NCBI GenBank assembly: GCA_011959285.1
Contig: BLLW01000002.1
Coordinates: forward strand, 1-64,000
DNA length: 64,000 nucleotides
Origin: Lachnospiraceae bacterium
Lineage (GTDB): Bacteria > Bacillota > Clostridia > Lachnospirales > Lachnospiraceae
Direction of reading: 5' to 3'
Positions 28,326 to 38,020 of the stretch are shown piece after piece (positions within the stretch are counted from its first letter, which is position 1; every line of letters starts with the position of its first letter). The notes beneath the pieces were generated by a model that was given only the letters and a program-made list of their open reading frames with translations, ran no database searches and had not been told where the DNA came from. Both the position numbers and the translations under genes were made by a program.

Positions 28326-29305
28326 ATCAGAAAATGAAGTTGTTGTATATACTTAAAATTCTTACAGAAAAGACAGATGAGTCACATTGCCTTCCAGCCC
28401 AGGAGATTATTGCGCTGCTTGCCAGCTATGGTATTACGGCTGAAAGAAAGAGCATTTATGATGATATAGAATGTCTAAATCATTTCGGCTATGATATCGT
28501 CAACGTGAAGTCAAGAAAAGGAGGCGGCTACTATTTGGCGAGCAGGGAATTTGAACTACCAGAATTAAAGCTTTTGGTAGACGCTGTACAGGCGTCACGT
28601 TTTATCACCCAGAAGAAATCAAGGGAATTGATTTCAAAAATTGAAAAATTGGCAGGTCCTTATGAGGGAAAACAGCTGCAGAGACAGGTATTTGTGGCAG
28701 GTAGAGTAAAGACGGAAAATGAGAGTATTTATTATAATGTGGACCGCATACATAAGGCGATACAGGATAATGCGCCAGTAATGTTTCTTTATCTTGCATG
28801 GAATGTAAAAAAAGAGCTGGTTCCCAGACATGAAGGGAAGAAATACCGCATCAGCCCATGGGCTCTTACTTGGCAAGATGAAAATTATTACCTCATTGCT
28901 TATGACGATGAGGTAGGGCGCATCAAGCACTTTCGGGTGGATAAAATGAGCAATATTACGCAGCTTTCTAATGAAATCCGCAAGGGAGTGGAGGCTTTTA
29001 AGGAATTTGATATTGCCCAGTACACCAACAGGACGTTCGGAATGTTTGGTGGTGAGCCGGAGACGGTGTCATTACAGTTGCCGGAGCACATGATTGGAAT
29101 CATTTTTGACCGTTTTGGAAAGGAAATCGATCTGCGCAGGCTGTCGAATGGGAATGTGGGCGTAAGAGTCAAAGCGGCGGTGAGCGGACAGTTTTATGGA
29201 TGGCTCACAGGTCTTGGAAAGGATGTGCTTCTTTTAGGACCTGAGCATGTAAAGGATGGATATGTTGCTTTTATAAAAAATATAATGAATCAATATGAGC
29301 AGTGA
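28310..29305 (+). CDS. WYL-domain transcriptional regulator
   Basis: About 331 residues. N-terminal HTH ('IIALLASYGITAERKSIYDD') and a central WYL domain ('YRISPWALTWQDENYYLIAY'), with a C-terminal WCX extension. WYL proteins bind small molecules or nucleic acids. ATG 28310 has GGAGG 10 nt upstream and is preferred to a GTG at 28286 with no site. Translationally coupled to the HAD gene. Confidence 0.88.
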   Translation: MAKSVNQKMKLLYILKILTEKTDESHCLPAQEIIALLASYGITAERKSIYDDIECLNHFGYDIVNVKSRKGGGYYLASREFELPELKLLVDAVQASRFITQKKSRELISKIEKLAGPYEGKQLQRQVFVAGRVKTENESIYYNVDRIHKAIQDNAPVMFLYLAWNVKKELVPRHEGKKYRISPWALTWQDENYYLIAYDDEVGRIKHFRVDKMSNITQLSNEIRKGVEAFKEFDIAQYTNRTFGMFGGEPETVSLQLPEHMIGIIFDRFGKEIDLRRLSNGNVGVRVKAAVSGQFYGWLTGLGKDVLLLGPEHVKDGYVAFIKNIMNQYEQ

Positions 29306-29326
29306 GTGCTTTTGAATGGAGGAACA

Positions 29327-30505
29327 ATGAAACTACAAGTTGCAGATAGAATGAAAGATTATGAAGAAGGTGTTTTTCAGCTTTTAAATGAAAAGAAGGA
29401 AGAGGTAGAAAGGACTGGTAAAAAGGTATACAACCTGTCTGTGGGCACGCCTGATTTTCCTACAGATCCGCATATTATGGAGGCTGTGGTGAAAGCAGCG
29501 GAAAATTCTGACAACTATAAATATGCGCTGAAGCTTTTGCCGGAGCTTGCCCAGGCGGTGATCCGACGTTTTAAAGAACGTTATCATGTGACGCTTACAG
29601 AAGAAGAAGTGACAGATGTCTATGGGTCCCAAGAGGGAATTGCGCACATTGGTCTATCTCTTTGTAATCCTGGGGATGTGGTACTGGTGCCGGATCCAGG
29701 TTATCCGATTTTTTCAATTGGACCTTCTTTGGCGATGGCGGATGTGAGAACGTATGAATTAAGACCAGAGAATGATTATCTTCCTGATTTAGATGGCATT
29801 GATGAGGAGACTTGCCAAAAGGCCAAGTTTATGATTGTTTCTTATCCCCTCAATCCGATTTGCAGGATTGCGCCGGATTCTTTTTATGAAAAATTGATTC
29901 CGTGGGCACAGGCGCATGAAATTATAATCGTTCACGACAATGCATATTCTGATATTATTTATGATGGGCATATAGGGAAGTCCATTTTGCAGTTTGACGG
30001 GGCAAAGGAAAATTGCATAGAGTTTTATTCCTTGTCGAAAAGCTACAATTATACCGGAGCAAGGGCTGGATTTCTGGTAGGGAATCAGTATCTGGTACAG
30101 AACCTCAAAAAGCTGCGTTCTCAGATTGATTACGGAACCTTCCTTCCAGTCCAGTATGGTGCGATTGCAGCCCTTACGGGACCGGATGAGGGAGTCAGAG
30201 AGCGGTGTGCGCAGTATCAACAGCGAAGGGATGCGCTCTGCGGCGGGCTGAGAAAGATTGGCTGGGATATTCCCGACAGCCAGGGAACGATGTTTGCTTG
30301 GGGAAAGATTCCAAAAGAGTATTCGGATGATGTTTCCTTCGTGATGGAACTGCTTCAAAAATCAGGGGTGCTCTGTACACCGGGAAGCAGTTTCGGAAAA
30401 GGAGGGAAAGGACATGTGCGCTTTGCACTTACCCTTCCGGTAGAAGAGATTAATCTTGCGGTAGCTGCAATAGAGGCTTCCGGTATGATACAAAAGCATG
30501 ACTAA
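29327..30505 (+). CDS. PLP-dependent class I/II aminotransferase
   Basis: About 392 residues, fold-type I. The PLP lysine lies in 'FYSLSKSYNYTGARAGF'; other motifs are 'VPDPGYPIFS', 'VSYPLNPICRIAP' and 'HDNAYSDIIYDG'. It resembles LL-diaminopimelate/aspartate-type aminotransferases (DapL-like), but the specific substrate cannot be fixed. The usual 'NP[TS]G' stretch reads NPIC here, a small departure near the substrate site. ATG 29327 follows GGAGG by 4 nt; an upstream in-frame start has no site. Confidence 0.85.
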   Translation: MKLQVADRMKDYEEGVFQLLNEKKEEVERTGKKVYNLSVGTPDFPTDPHIMEAVVKAAENSDNYKYALKLLPELAQAVIRRFKERYHVTLTEEEVTDVYGSQEGIAHIGLSLCNPGDVVLVPDPGYPIFSIGPSLAMADVRTYELRPENDYLPDLDGIDEETCQKAKFMIVSYPLNPICRIAPDSFYEKLIPWAQAHEIIIVHDNAYSDIIYDGHIGKSILQFDGAKENCIEFYSLSKSYNYTGARAGFLVGNQYLVQNLKKLRSQIDYGTFLPVQYGAIAALTGPDEGVRERCAQYQQRRDALCGGLRKIGWDIPDSQGTMFAWGKIPKEYSDDVSFVMELLQKSGVLCTPGSSFGKGGKGHVRFALTLPVEEINLAVAAIEASGMIQKHD

Positions 30506-30571
30506 AGTACTATGTAAAATAATAAACAATTCCAATTTGTTTTTTTGGGCATATTTTATGAGCTTATCAAG

Positions 30572-30600
30572 TTGACATCTGTATAGGGTTTCATTATACT
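30572..30600 (+). promoter_or_regulatory. Strong sigma-A promoter of nrdD
   Basis: TTGACA (30572-30577), 17-nt spacer, TATACT (30595-30600). Near-consensus; the two NrdR-like boxes lie just downstream. Confidence 0.85.
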
Positions 30601-30608
30601 AGTTACTA

Positions 30609-30654
30609 GTACAATATCTTGACTTATATAGGACGAAAATACTATATTTAGTGC
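30609..30654 (+). promoter_or_regulatory. Pair of NrdR-box-like sites
   Basis: Cores CAATATCTTG (30612-30621) and CTATATTTAG (30642-30651) each match 9 of 10 positions of the NrdR core CwATATaTwG. Their starts are 30 bp apart, about three helical turns, as for paired NrdR boxes. They sit between the -10 and the nrdD start, fit for repression. Confidence 0.6.
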
Positions 30655-30691
30655 CTTGCATTGCGGACGAGAGGAAAATGGAGGAAATGAA

Positions 30692-32869
30692 ATGAGTGAA
30701 ATGCAGGAAAAAACTGCAGAATACGGCGCGCTGTTTAAGCCGGAGAGAATAGTCAAAGTGATTAAAAAGGATGGCAGCCTGGAAGCATTTAATGTGCAGA
30801 AGGTAATTGATGCTGTGGGGAAAAGTGCTTACAGGGCTTTGACGAAATTCACCGATGAGGAGAAGAAACATATCTGCCAATATGTTGTGGAGAAAGTGAA
30901 TGAACTGGAGCAGGATGAGATACCGATTCCGATTATGCATAATATTGTAGAAAGCGCGCTTGAGGACGTAAAGCCCATTGTGGCAAAGAGTTACCGTGAT
31001 TACCGCAATTATAAGCAGGATTTTGTCCGCATGATGGATGATGTGTACAAAAAGAGTCAGTCGATTATGTATGTGGGGGACAAGGAAAATGCCAATACGG
31101 ACAGTGCCCTTGTGTCTACGAAGAGAAGTTTGATTTTTAATCAGTTTAATAAAGAGTTATATCAAAAGTTTTTTATGACTACAGAAGAGATACAGGCGTG
31201 CAGGGATGGTTATATTTATGTTCATGATATGTCTGCAAGGCGGGATACCATGAACTGCTGTCTCTTTGACGTGGCTAATGTATTGACCGGCGGTTTTGAG
31301 ATGGGAAATATCTGGTATAATGAACCTAAAACACTGGATGTGGCTTTTGACGTAATTGGAGATATCGTCTTAAGTGCAGCAAGTCAGCAATACGGTGGTT
31401 TTACCGTTCCGGAAGTGGACAAGATCTTAGAGCCATATGCTGAAAAAACCTACCAGAGAAGTCTTAAGAGATATGCCAATTTAGGAATCGACGAGGAGAC
31501 GGCGCAGGCAGAGGCTTATGCGGATGTAAAGCGCGAGTTTGAACAGGGATTTCAGGGATGGGAATATAAGTTTAATACGGTTGCATCAAGCCGCGGCGAT
31601 TATCCGTTTATCACAGTGACAGCCGGCATTGGTACGGGACGCTTTGCACAGCTTGCCACCATTTCTCTTTTGAATGTAAGAAGAAGAGGACAGGGAAAGA
31701 AAGACTGTAAAAAACCGGTGCTTTTTCCTAAAATTGTGTTTTTGTATGATGAAAATCTTCATGGTCCCGGCAAAGTTCTTGAGAATGTGTTTGAAGCCGG
31801 CGTGAAGTGTTCTGCTAAGACCATGTACCCTGACTGGCTTTCTCTGACAGGAAAGGGGTATATTGCCAGTATGTATAAGCAGTATGGAAAAGTGATTTCT
31901 CCTATGGGATGCCGTGCTTTTCTTTCCCCTTGGTATGAAAGAGGCGGCATGCATCCGGCAGATGAAAATGACAAGCCTGTGTTTGTAGGACGTTTCAATA
32001 TCGGAGCAGTATCACTCCACTTGCCTATGATCCTTGCTAAATCAAGACAGGAAAATAAAGATTTCTTTGAAGTGCTGGATTATTATTTAAATTTGATTCG
32101 CCAGCTCCATATAAGAACTTATGCATATTTAGGAGAAATGCGTGCCTCCACGAATCCCCTTGCGTATTGCGAAGGCGGATTTCTAGGCGGTCATTTAAAG
32201 CTGACGGATAAGATTAAGCCGATTTTAAAGTCTGCTACAGCAAGTTTCGGCATTACAGCTTTTAATGAGCTGCAGGAGTTGTATAACGGAAAGTCGCTGG
32301 TAGAGGATGGAGAATTTGCACTGGAAGTACTGGAACATATCAATCAGAAGGTAAATGAATTTAAGGAAGAAGATGGAAATCTCTATGCTATATATGGAAC
32401 GCCTGCGGAGAGTCTTTGTGGTCTTCAGGTAAAGCAGTTCCGTGCCAAATATGGGATCGTGGAAGGGGTTTCAGACAGGGAATACGTATCTAACAGTTTT
32501 CATTGTCATGTTTCCGAAGAAATCACGCCGATTCAGAAACAAGATTTAGAGTATCGTTTCTGGGAACTATCAAATGGTGGGAAGATACAGTATGTAAAAT
32601 ATCCAATTGACTATAATGTGGAGGCAATTAAGACGTTGATTCGCAGGGCAATGGACATGGGATTTTATGAAGGCGTTAACTTATCCCTTGCTTACTGTGA
32701 TGACTGTGGTCATCAGGAGTTGGAGATGGATGTATGTCCGGTATGTGGAAGCAAGAATCTGACGAAGATTGAGCGGATGAACGGCTACCTGTCTTACTCC
32801 AGAGTACATGGAGACACTAGGCTGAATGAAGCGAAGATGGCGGAAATTGCAGAAAGGAAGAGCATGTGA
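30692..32869 (+). CDS. nrdD: Anaerobic ribonucleoside-triphosphate reductase, large subunit
   Basis: About 725 residues. Class III glycyl-radical enzyme that makes dNTPs without oxygen. N-terminal ATP-cone ('IVKVIKKDGSLEAFNVQKVI'), catalytic barrel, C-terminal zinc site 'YCDDCGHQE...CPVCGSKN' and the glycyl-radical loop 'RMNGYLSYSR'. The ATG at 30692 has GGAGG 7 nt upstream; an upstream in-frame TTG (30656) has none. The activase nrdG follows by 4 bp, then dut. Confidence 0.95.
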   Translation: MSEMQEKTAEYGALFKPERIVKVIKKDGSLEAFNVQKVIDAVGKSAYRALTKFTDEEKKHICQYVVEKVNELEQDEIPIPIMHNIVESALEDVKPIVAKSYRDYRNYKQDFVRMMDDVYKKSQSIMYVGDKENANTDSALVSTKRSLIFNQFNKELYQKFFMTTEEIQACRDGYIYVHDMSARRDTMNCCLFDVANVLTGGFEMGNIWYNEPKTLDVAFDVIGDIVLSAASQQYGGFTVPEVDKILEPYAEKTYQRSLKRYANLGIDEETAQAEAYADVKREFEQGFQGWEYKFNTVASSRGDYPFITVTAGIGTGRFAQLATISLLNVRRRGQGKKDCKKPVLFPKIVFLYDENLHGPGKVLENVFEAGVKCSAKTMYPDWLSLTGKGYIASMYKQYGKVISPMGCRAFLSPWYERGGMHPADENDKPVFVGRFNIGAVSLHLPMILAKSRQENKDFFEVLDYYLNLIRQLHIRTYAYLGEMRASTNPLAYCEGGFLGGHLKLTDKIKPILKSATASFGITAFNELQELYNGKSLVEDGEFALEVLEHINQKVNEFKEEDGNLYAIYGTPAESLCGLQVKQFRAKYGIVEGVSDREYVSNSFHCHVSEEITPIQKQDLEYRFWELSNGGKIQYVKYPIDYNVEAIKTLIRRAMDMGFYEGVNLSLAYCDDCGHQELEMDVCPVCGSKNLTKIERMNGYLSYSRVHGDTRLNEAKMAEIAERKSM

Positions 32870-32873
32870 GTAA

Positions 32874-33383
32874 ATGAGATATCACAATATTACAAAGGAT
32901 GATATGTTAAATGGTGATGGACTGCGTGTAGTTCTATGGGTCTCGGGATGTTCTCATTGCTGCAAGGAATGTCATAATCCTATTACATGGGATCCTGCCG
33001 GTGGAATTTTGTTTGATGAGAGCGCCAAGCAGGAGATTTTTGGACAACTTGATAAACCCTATATTTCTGGCATTACGTTTTCAGGTGGAGATCCGCTTCA
33101 TGCAGCTAATCGTTTGGATGTGAGAAATTTTATAGTAGAAATTAAGGAAAAATATCCTGAAAAGACGATTTGGCTCTATACAGGAGACATATGGGAGAAT
33201 ATCGTGCATTATTCTATTATGCCGTATATTGATGTACTGGTGGATGGTGAATTTCAAATCCACAAAAAAGACAATAAACTCCTTTGGAAAGGAAGCAGCA
33301 ACCAGAGAGTGATTGATGTCAAAAAAACGCTCAGGCAGACGGATCCTTCTGTTCCCGTTCTGCATTGTGCAGATTACGCATAG
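32874..33383 (+). CDS. nrdG: Anaerobic ribonucleotide reductase activating protein
   Basis: 169 residues, radical-SAM activase that places the glycyl radical on NrdD. The cluster motif is CX3CX2C in 'VSGCSHCCKECHNPITW', with 'GITFSGGDPL' as the SAM-binding GGE-like motif. Four base pairs after nrdD, the usual arrangement. Confidence 0.95.
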   Translation: MRYHNITKDDMLNGDGLRVVLWVSGCSHCCKECHNPITWDPAGGILFDESAKQEIFGQLDKPYISGITFSGGDPLHAANRLDVRNFIVEIKEKYPEKTIWLYTGDIWENIVHYSIMPYIDVLVDGEFQIHKKDNKLLWKGSSNQRVIDVKKTLRQTDPSVPVLHCADYA

Positions 33384-33400
33384 AAAGGATTTTCTGATTG

Positions 33401-33835
33401 ATGGAAACAATTAGGATTAAATATTTTACAGATAAGATTGAGAAACTTACTTATATAGATGGCAAGTCAGACTGGATTGATCTTCGTGCGGCTCAGGATA
33501 TAGATTTAAAGCAAGGGGAATACGCCTTAGTTCCGCTGGGAGTGGCAATGGAACTCCCTCAGGGATATGAGGCACATATCGTACCGAGAAGTTCTACTTT
33601 TAAAAATTTTGGCGTTATCCAGACCAATCATCAAGGCGTAGTGGATGGTTCTTACTGTGGGGATAATGATCAATGGTTCATGCCGGTATATGCCATACGA
33701 GATACGCACATTTCCTGCAATGACAGAATCTGTCAGTTCAGGATTGTGGAGAATCAGCCCAAAATCAATTTTCAGGAAGTGAGCGTTTTGACGAAGGCAG
33801 ACAGAGGTGGTTTTGGAAGCACGGGAAAGCAGTAA
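33401..33835 (+). CDS. dut: dUTP diphosphatase (dUTPase)
   Basis: 144 residues, trimeric dUTPase fold. Motifs in order: '[11 protein letters not shown]', '[12 protein letters not shown]', '[13 protein letters not shown]', 'ICQFRIVEN', and the C-terminal Gly-rich '[10 protein letters not shown]' that closes over the substrate. It removes dUTP and supplies dUMP for dTMP synthesis, matching its place behind nrdDG. A TTG at 33398 directly before the ATG is also possible. Confidence 0.92.
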   Translation: METIRIKYFTDKIEKLTYIDGKSDWIDLRAAQDIDLKQGEYALVPLGVAMELPQGYEAHIVPRSSTFKNFGVIQTNHQGVVDGSYCGDNDQWFMPVYAIRDTHISCNDRICQFRIVENQPKINFQEVSVLTKADRGGFGSTGKQ

Positions 33836-33855
33836 TTGTAAAATATTTTAATTTA

Positions 33856-33885
33856 GTATAAAATAACTCCTTTTGCCACATAATG
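33856..33885 (+). promoter_or_regulatory. Sigma-G/F-type promoter of the SpoVAF-like gene
   Basis: GTATA (33856-33860), 18-nt spacer, CATAATG (33879-33885). Matches the forespore pattern GnATR-N18-CATnnTA except at the last base. The downstream gene is of a forespore-expressed class. Confidence 0.5.
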
Positions 33886-33921
33886 CTAAGAGAATGCATA
33901 AGTGTGCGGAAGGAGTTTTTT

Positions 33922-35340
33922 ATGGATAAAAATAAGATGAGTTCTTCACTTTCTGAAAATATGAAATATTTAAATAATTATCTTGCCGTAGATGCTAATT
34001 TTGATATTATTTATCGTGTTATAAAAATTGGTGGGAAAGAAGCGTGCATGTATTTTATTGATGGTTTCTGTAAGGATGAACTGATGCAGAAAATGCTTCA
34101 ATACTTTATGGATATCAAAGAGGAAGAAATGCCAGAGGATGCCCATGGTATGTCAAAGAGCAATCTGCCATATGTAGAGGTGGATTTACAGGACAAATGG
34201 GATCAGATCACTTATTTTATTATGTCAGGGGTATTTGCACTTTTTATTGACGGATATGACCAATGTCTGCTGATTGACTCAAGGACCTACCCGGCAAGGA
34301 GTGTGGGAGAGCCGGAAAAGGATAAGGTGCTGCGCGGTTCCAAGGATGGATTTGTGGAAACCATCGTTTTTAATACGGCTTTGATAAGACGCAGAATCAG
34401 AAGCGCACAGTTGCACATGGAAATGCTTCATGCTGGAAACAGTTCGCAGACGGATATCGTGCTTTGCTACATGGATGACAGGGTGGATCATGCGTTTTTA
34501 AATCAGATTAAAGAACGTATCAATCATATACAGGTGGATGCACTCACTATGAATCAGGAAAGTCTGGCAGAATGTCTGTATAAGAAGAAATGGTACAATC
34601 CATTTCCTAAATTTAAATTTACAGAAAGACCTGATACTGCTTCGGCTCAAATTCTGGAGGGAGATATCGTCATTTTGGTAGATAATTCTCCTTCTGCTAT
34701 GATTACGCCTACCTCTATCTTCGATGTGGTGGAAGAGGCAGATGACTATTATTTCCCGCCGATTACCGGAACATATCTTCGGTTGTCCAGATTTTTGATA
34801 GCGATTCTGACTTATTTCATGACACCTACATTTTTACTTCTCATGCAGAGCCCAGAGTGGATTCCAGCCGGATTTGAATTTATCATGGTGAAGGATACCA
34901 CCAATATTCCTTTGATCTGGCAGTTTTTGATTTTGGAACTTGCTATTGACGGGCTTCGGCTTGCAGCAGTGAATACGCCTAATATGTTGAGCACGCCGCT
35001 CAGCGTTATGGCGGCGCTGGTTCTGGGAGAGTTTTCAGTAAACAGCGGATGGTTTAATTCAGAGGTTATGCTGTATATGGCGTTTGTTGCAATTGCAAAT
35101 TATACGCAGGCAAGTTATGAACTCAGTTATGCAATTAAATTTATGCGAATCATCAATTTGATTCTGACGGCAATCTTTGGTATATGGGGATATATTGCAG
35201 CGGTTATCCTGCTCATTCTTGCAATTGGAACAAACAGAACGGTATCTGGGAAGAGTTATGTCTATCCATTGGTTCCTTTCAACCTGAAACAGCTTTCAAA
35301 GAGACTGTTCAGATACAGACTGCCTGGATCACGTGAATAA
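33922..35340 (+). CDS. SpoVAF/GerA-family spore germination protein
   Basis: About 472 residues. A soluble N-terminal domain ('ACMYFIDGFCKDELMQK', as in SpoVAF) precedes the GerA core 'LEGDIVILVDNSPSAMITPT' and at least four membrane segments (~290-460, including 'AAVNTPNMLSTPLSVMAALV'). GerA A-subunits and SpoVAF sit in the spore inner membrane and act in germinant response. No B or C subunits are next to it, which favours a stand-alone SpoVAF-type role. ATG 33922 has AAGGAG 6 nt upstream; an earlier in-frame start is unsupported. Confidence 0.88.
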   Translation: MDKNKMSSSLSENMKYLNNYLAVDANFDIIYRVIKIGGKEACMYFIDGFCKDELMQKMLQYFMDIKEEEMPEDAHGMSKSNLPYVEVDLQDKWDQITYFIMSGVFALFIDGYDQCLLIDSRTYPARSVGEPEKDKVLRGSKDGFVETIVFNTALIRRRIRSAQLHMEMLHAGNSSQTDIVLCYMDDRVDHAFLNQIKERINHIQVDALTMNQESLAECLYKKKWYNPFPKFKFTERPDTASAQILEGDIVILVDNSPSAMITPTSIFDVVEEADDYYFPPITGTYLRLSRFLIAILTYFMTPTFLLLMQSPEWIPAGFEFIMVKDTTNIPLIWQFLILELAIDGLRLAAVNTPNMLSTPLSVMAALVLGEFSVNSGWFNSEVMLYMAFVAIANYTQASYELSYAIKFMRIINLILTAIFGIWGYIAAVILLILAIGTNRTVSGKSYVYPLVPFNLKQLSKRLFRYRLPGSRE

Positions 35341-35350
35341 AGATAAATTT

Positions 35351-35372
35351 GTCCAGCCCGTAAGGGCTGGGC
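35351..35372. terminator. Hairpin after the SpoVAF-like gene
   Basis: GTCCAGCCC (35351-35359) pairs with GGGCTGGGC (35364-35372) around GTAA. The following 'AAAATCTTT' is a weak tail. Confidence 0.6.
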
Positions 35373-35392
35373 AAAATCTTTACGGATATAGT

Positions 35393-35421
35393 TTGTAAAA
35401 TATGAGTAAAAATGTTAAAAT
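35393..35421 (+). promoter_or_regulatory. Probable sigma-A promoter of the degV gene
   Basis: TTGTAA (35393-35398), 17-nt spacer, TAAAAT (35416-35421), 39 nt before the start codon. Confidence 0.55.
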
Positions 35422-35459
35422 ACAAGCAATATGAAGAACCAAGATAAGGAGAGAGTAGG

Positions 35460-36335
35460 ATGGAAGTATTTAAAATTATTACAAACACGACGGCAGATCT
35501 TCCGATGGATTACATAAAAGAAAATCAGCTTGGGCTGGTTTACTTTAATTATATTATGGATGGAATCTCTTACGGGAAAGATAAAGAACTGGATTGGAAA
35601 GAGTTTTACCGCCTGATGCGCGAGGAAGGAAAGATGCCTACTACTTCCCAGGTAAACCCTCAGCAATACAAGGAATATTTTGAGGAATTTCTAAAAGAGA
35701 ATAAAAATCTGCTTTATATTTCATTTTCCTCCGGTTTAAGCGGTTCCTGTGGCAATGCAATGCTTGCGGCAGAAGAACTGATGGAAGAAAGAGAAGATTG
35801 TCATATCATTGTGGTGGATTCTAAGTGTGCTTCTATGGGTGAGGGATTGTTTGTCCATAAGGCAGTCATGATGAAAGAGCAGGGTAAAACCATGAAAGAG
35901 ACGGCAGACTATCTGAATGCGCTGGTGCCTCATCTTACGCATGTTTTTACAGTAGATGATTTGAACCATCTATATAGAGGAGGGCGTGTCAGCAAGGCGG
36001 CGGCAATTGTCGGAACGATTGCAGGCATCAAACCCATCCTTCATGTGGATGATGAAGGTCACCTGATTCCGCTAAGCAAGGTGAGAGGGCGCAAAAAATC
36101 TTTAAATGCATTGGTGGATTATATGGAGCAAAAGGTCAAAGATGGATATCTTGAAAAAAATGATATCGTGTTTATCAGCCATGGGGACGCTTTGGCTGAT
36201 GCGGAGTATGTGAAGGAAGAAATTGGAAGGCGTTTTGGAATTACAGAGTTTAAAATCAATCACATTGGTCCCACCATCGGCGCACATTCAGGTCCCGGAA
36301 CAATTGCTTTGTTTTTTGAGGGCATCAGCAGATGA
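35460..36335 (+). CDS. DegV-family fatty-acid-binding protein
   Basis: 291 residues. 'IITNTTADLPMDYIKEN' at the N-terminus, 'TTSQVNPQQYKEYF', 'ISFSSGLSGSCGNAML' (fatty-acid carboxylate pocket) and the C-terminal 'HIGPTIGAHSGPGTIALFF' are the DegV/FakB signature. Members present fatty acids to the FakA kinase for phospholipid synthesis; no fakA lies next to it. Single gene. Confidence 0.92.
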   Translation: MEVFKIITNTTADLPMDYIKENQLGLVYFNYIMDGISYGKDKELDWKEFYRLMREEGKMPTTSQVNPQQYKEYFEEFLKENKNLLYISFSSGLSGSCGNAMLAAEELMEEREDCHIIVVDSKCASMGEGLFVHKAVMMKEQGKTMKETADYLNALVPHLTHVFTVDDLNHLYRGGRVSKAAAIVGTIAGIKPILHVDDEGHLIPLSKVRGRKKSLNALVDYMEQKVKDGYLEKNDIVFISHGDALADAEYVKEEIGRRFGITEFKINHIGPTIGAHSGPGTIALFFEGISR

Positions 36336-36377
36336 AAGAGAGGAGCTGCTGGTCATCTATATTTTCTGTATGTAAAA

Positions 36378-36408
36378 ACAGGAGGCAGATTGGAAGTCTG
36401 TCTCCTGT
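36378..36408 (-). terminator. Terminator of the minus-strand chemoreceptor
   Basis: 12-bp stem 36378-36389 with 36397-36408 (one G-U pair). On the minus strand it is followed by TTTTT. It may also stop degV transcription from the other side. Confidence 0.85.
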
Positions 36409-36423
36409 AAATCGTTTATCTGA

Positions 36424-37791
36424 CTAATTTGTAGAAAATTGTAGAATATTTTCTAAATCTGCAATTAGTTCTCTGGAATATACTTCTGCACTATAATAAA
36501 TTTGTTCAGCCTTTGAGTAATTTCCGTCTTTTATTGCAGAAATGACTTCTCCGCCAAATTTGTGGAATCGCTGGTGCTTACTTCCAAGACCATCCCATAT
36601 GGAACGAACAGCGGGAATCTGGGGAGTCATGGAATAATAAAAATGACCAAACCCGCATTTGGAAGAATCTAACTGTAATGGAATGATATTGCGTTCGTTT
36701 ACCATTTTTTCGAGATTCTTGAGCCAAGATTTGTGTGCAGTAATTGCGCTGCTTACTTGCTTGGAAAATTCTGTGTTTTCTAAATGGAAGAAAGCATCTT
36801 CAGTCATAGAACCCATTTGCTTTATGGTATCGTCCAAGGTTTTTTCGATATCAACGACAGGCTCTGTTGCTTTTTTGAGTTCCTGACTGACATTCATCAT
36901 AAATTCGGTGCTGTCTCTTAACTGATTTTCCATTTCATTCATGGAACTGCTGAGTTCTTCACTGACAGCGGCAATAGAACTGATGGATTCGCTGACCATA
37001 GAAACGTGGGCTTGATTTTCGCTGTTCAATTCCCAGACATTTCCAATCTTTTCGGTCATTGCTCCAAGAGCGCTTATAGTTCCTGCGGCACTTTCAACAC
37101 TTTGCTGTGATGCCATTTTCATTTCTTCCACAAATTCACTCATATTTCCGGTCAGCTTCTGGGTCTCTTCTGCCAATTTTCTGATTTCTGCGGCTACAAC
37201 GGCAAAACCGCGCCCTGCTTCACCGGCTCTTGCCGCCTCGATGGATGCATTTAATGCCAGAAGATTGGTCTGCATGGATATAGTGTCGATTCCTGAGATA
37301 ACTTCATTCATGGAGTTGATAACTTCAAGCAGGTTATCCATATCTTTCTGCATCTGGTGGGAACTTTCAATGGTCTGGGAGGAGAGATCCTTGATGGAGG
37401 TAAGTTCGTTCTGACAGGCGTCAATCTTGCTGTAAACCTCCTCTGCTTCCGAGGCAACTTTGACAATTGTGTTGGTAAGTTCCTCATGCTGATTATCTGC
37501 ATTTCCTGTTGTGTATGAATTTCCGGTCGAAGATCCAAAGATAGTTTCTGCAGCTTTTGCTACATTATGGGAGATATCGACAATTTTCTGTGTTTCATAC
37601 TGCATTGTAAGATCAAGGGAACTAATCTGCATAACAGCTTTGAGGTTCATCTCAAAGATTTCTGCAAACTGTTTTCTTGCACGGAATAGCCGCTGATAAA
37701 TGTTATTTAGTTCGGGTTCCCGGGAATAATCCTCAGCCTTTAGCTGGGAAACTGCTTTCATAAGCACTGTTGTTTTCTTATTTCCTGCCAT
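36424..37791 (-). CDS. Soluble chemoreceptor with C-terminal CZB zinc-binding domain
   Basis: 455 residues with no membrane segment. The methyl-accepting signalling hairpin is central, with tip '[20 protein letters not shown]'. The C-terminal ~120 residues form a chemoreceptor zinc-binding domain ('[16 protein letters not shown]', 'CGFGHFYYS', '[13 protein letters not shown]' supply H, C, H, H). CZB domains sense zinc or oxidants such as hypochlorite in other bacteria. Divergent from a second chemoreceptor. Confidence 0.92.
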   Translation of the reverse strand: MAGNKKTTVLMKAVSQLKAEDYSREPELNNIYQRLFRARKQFAEIFEMNLKAVMQISSLDLTMQYETQKIVDISHNVAKAAETIFGSSTGNSYTTGNADNQHEELTNTIVKVASEAEEVYSKIDACQNELTSIKDLSSQTIESSHQMQKDMDNLLEVINSMNEVISGIDTISMQTNLLALNASIEAARAGEAGRGFAVVAAEIRKLAEETQKLTGNMSEFVEEMKMASQQSVESAAGTISALGAMTEKIGNVWELNSENQAHVSMVSESISSIAAVSEELSSSMNEMENQLRDSTEFMMNVSQELKKATEPVVDIEKTLDDTIKQMGSMTEDAFFHLENTEFSKQVSSAITAHKSWLKNLEKMVNERNIIPLQLDSSKCGFGHFYYSMTPQIPAVRSIWDGLGSKHQRFHKFGGEVISAIKDGNYSKAEQIYYSAEVYSRELIADLENILQFSTN

Positions 37792-37825
37792 TTAGCACCT
37801 CTTCCTTAGATATGTATATATTTTA

Positions 37826-37899
37826 TGTCATGTTAAAATGACAATATTATATAAGATTATAATAAAAAAAAATAAATATATTTGCAACCATTTTAACAT
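37826..37899. promoter_or_regulatory. Inverted repeats between divergent chemoreceptors
   Basis: TGTCAT (37826-37831) GTTAAA ATGACA (37838-37843) is one dyad. Overlapping it, ATGTTAAAATG (37830-37840) has its exact inverse CATTTTAACAT at 37889-37899, 48 bp away. Such paired sites suit a looping regulator. The rest of the 229-bp gap is very AT-rich; a plausible minus promoter is TTGCAA-N17-TATTAT around 37863-37890. Confidence 0.4.
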
Positions 37900-38020
37900 A
37901 TATTTTTTATTTTCAAATATTTTCACAAATAATATTGCTATTTTTTGTTTTTTTCTGTAAGCTGATAGTAATAAATTACGTTTTTTATTAATTCATGTCA
38001 CGCTGAAAGGAGCGTTCAAA

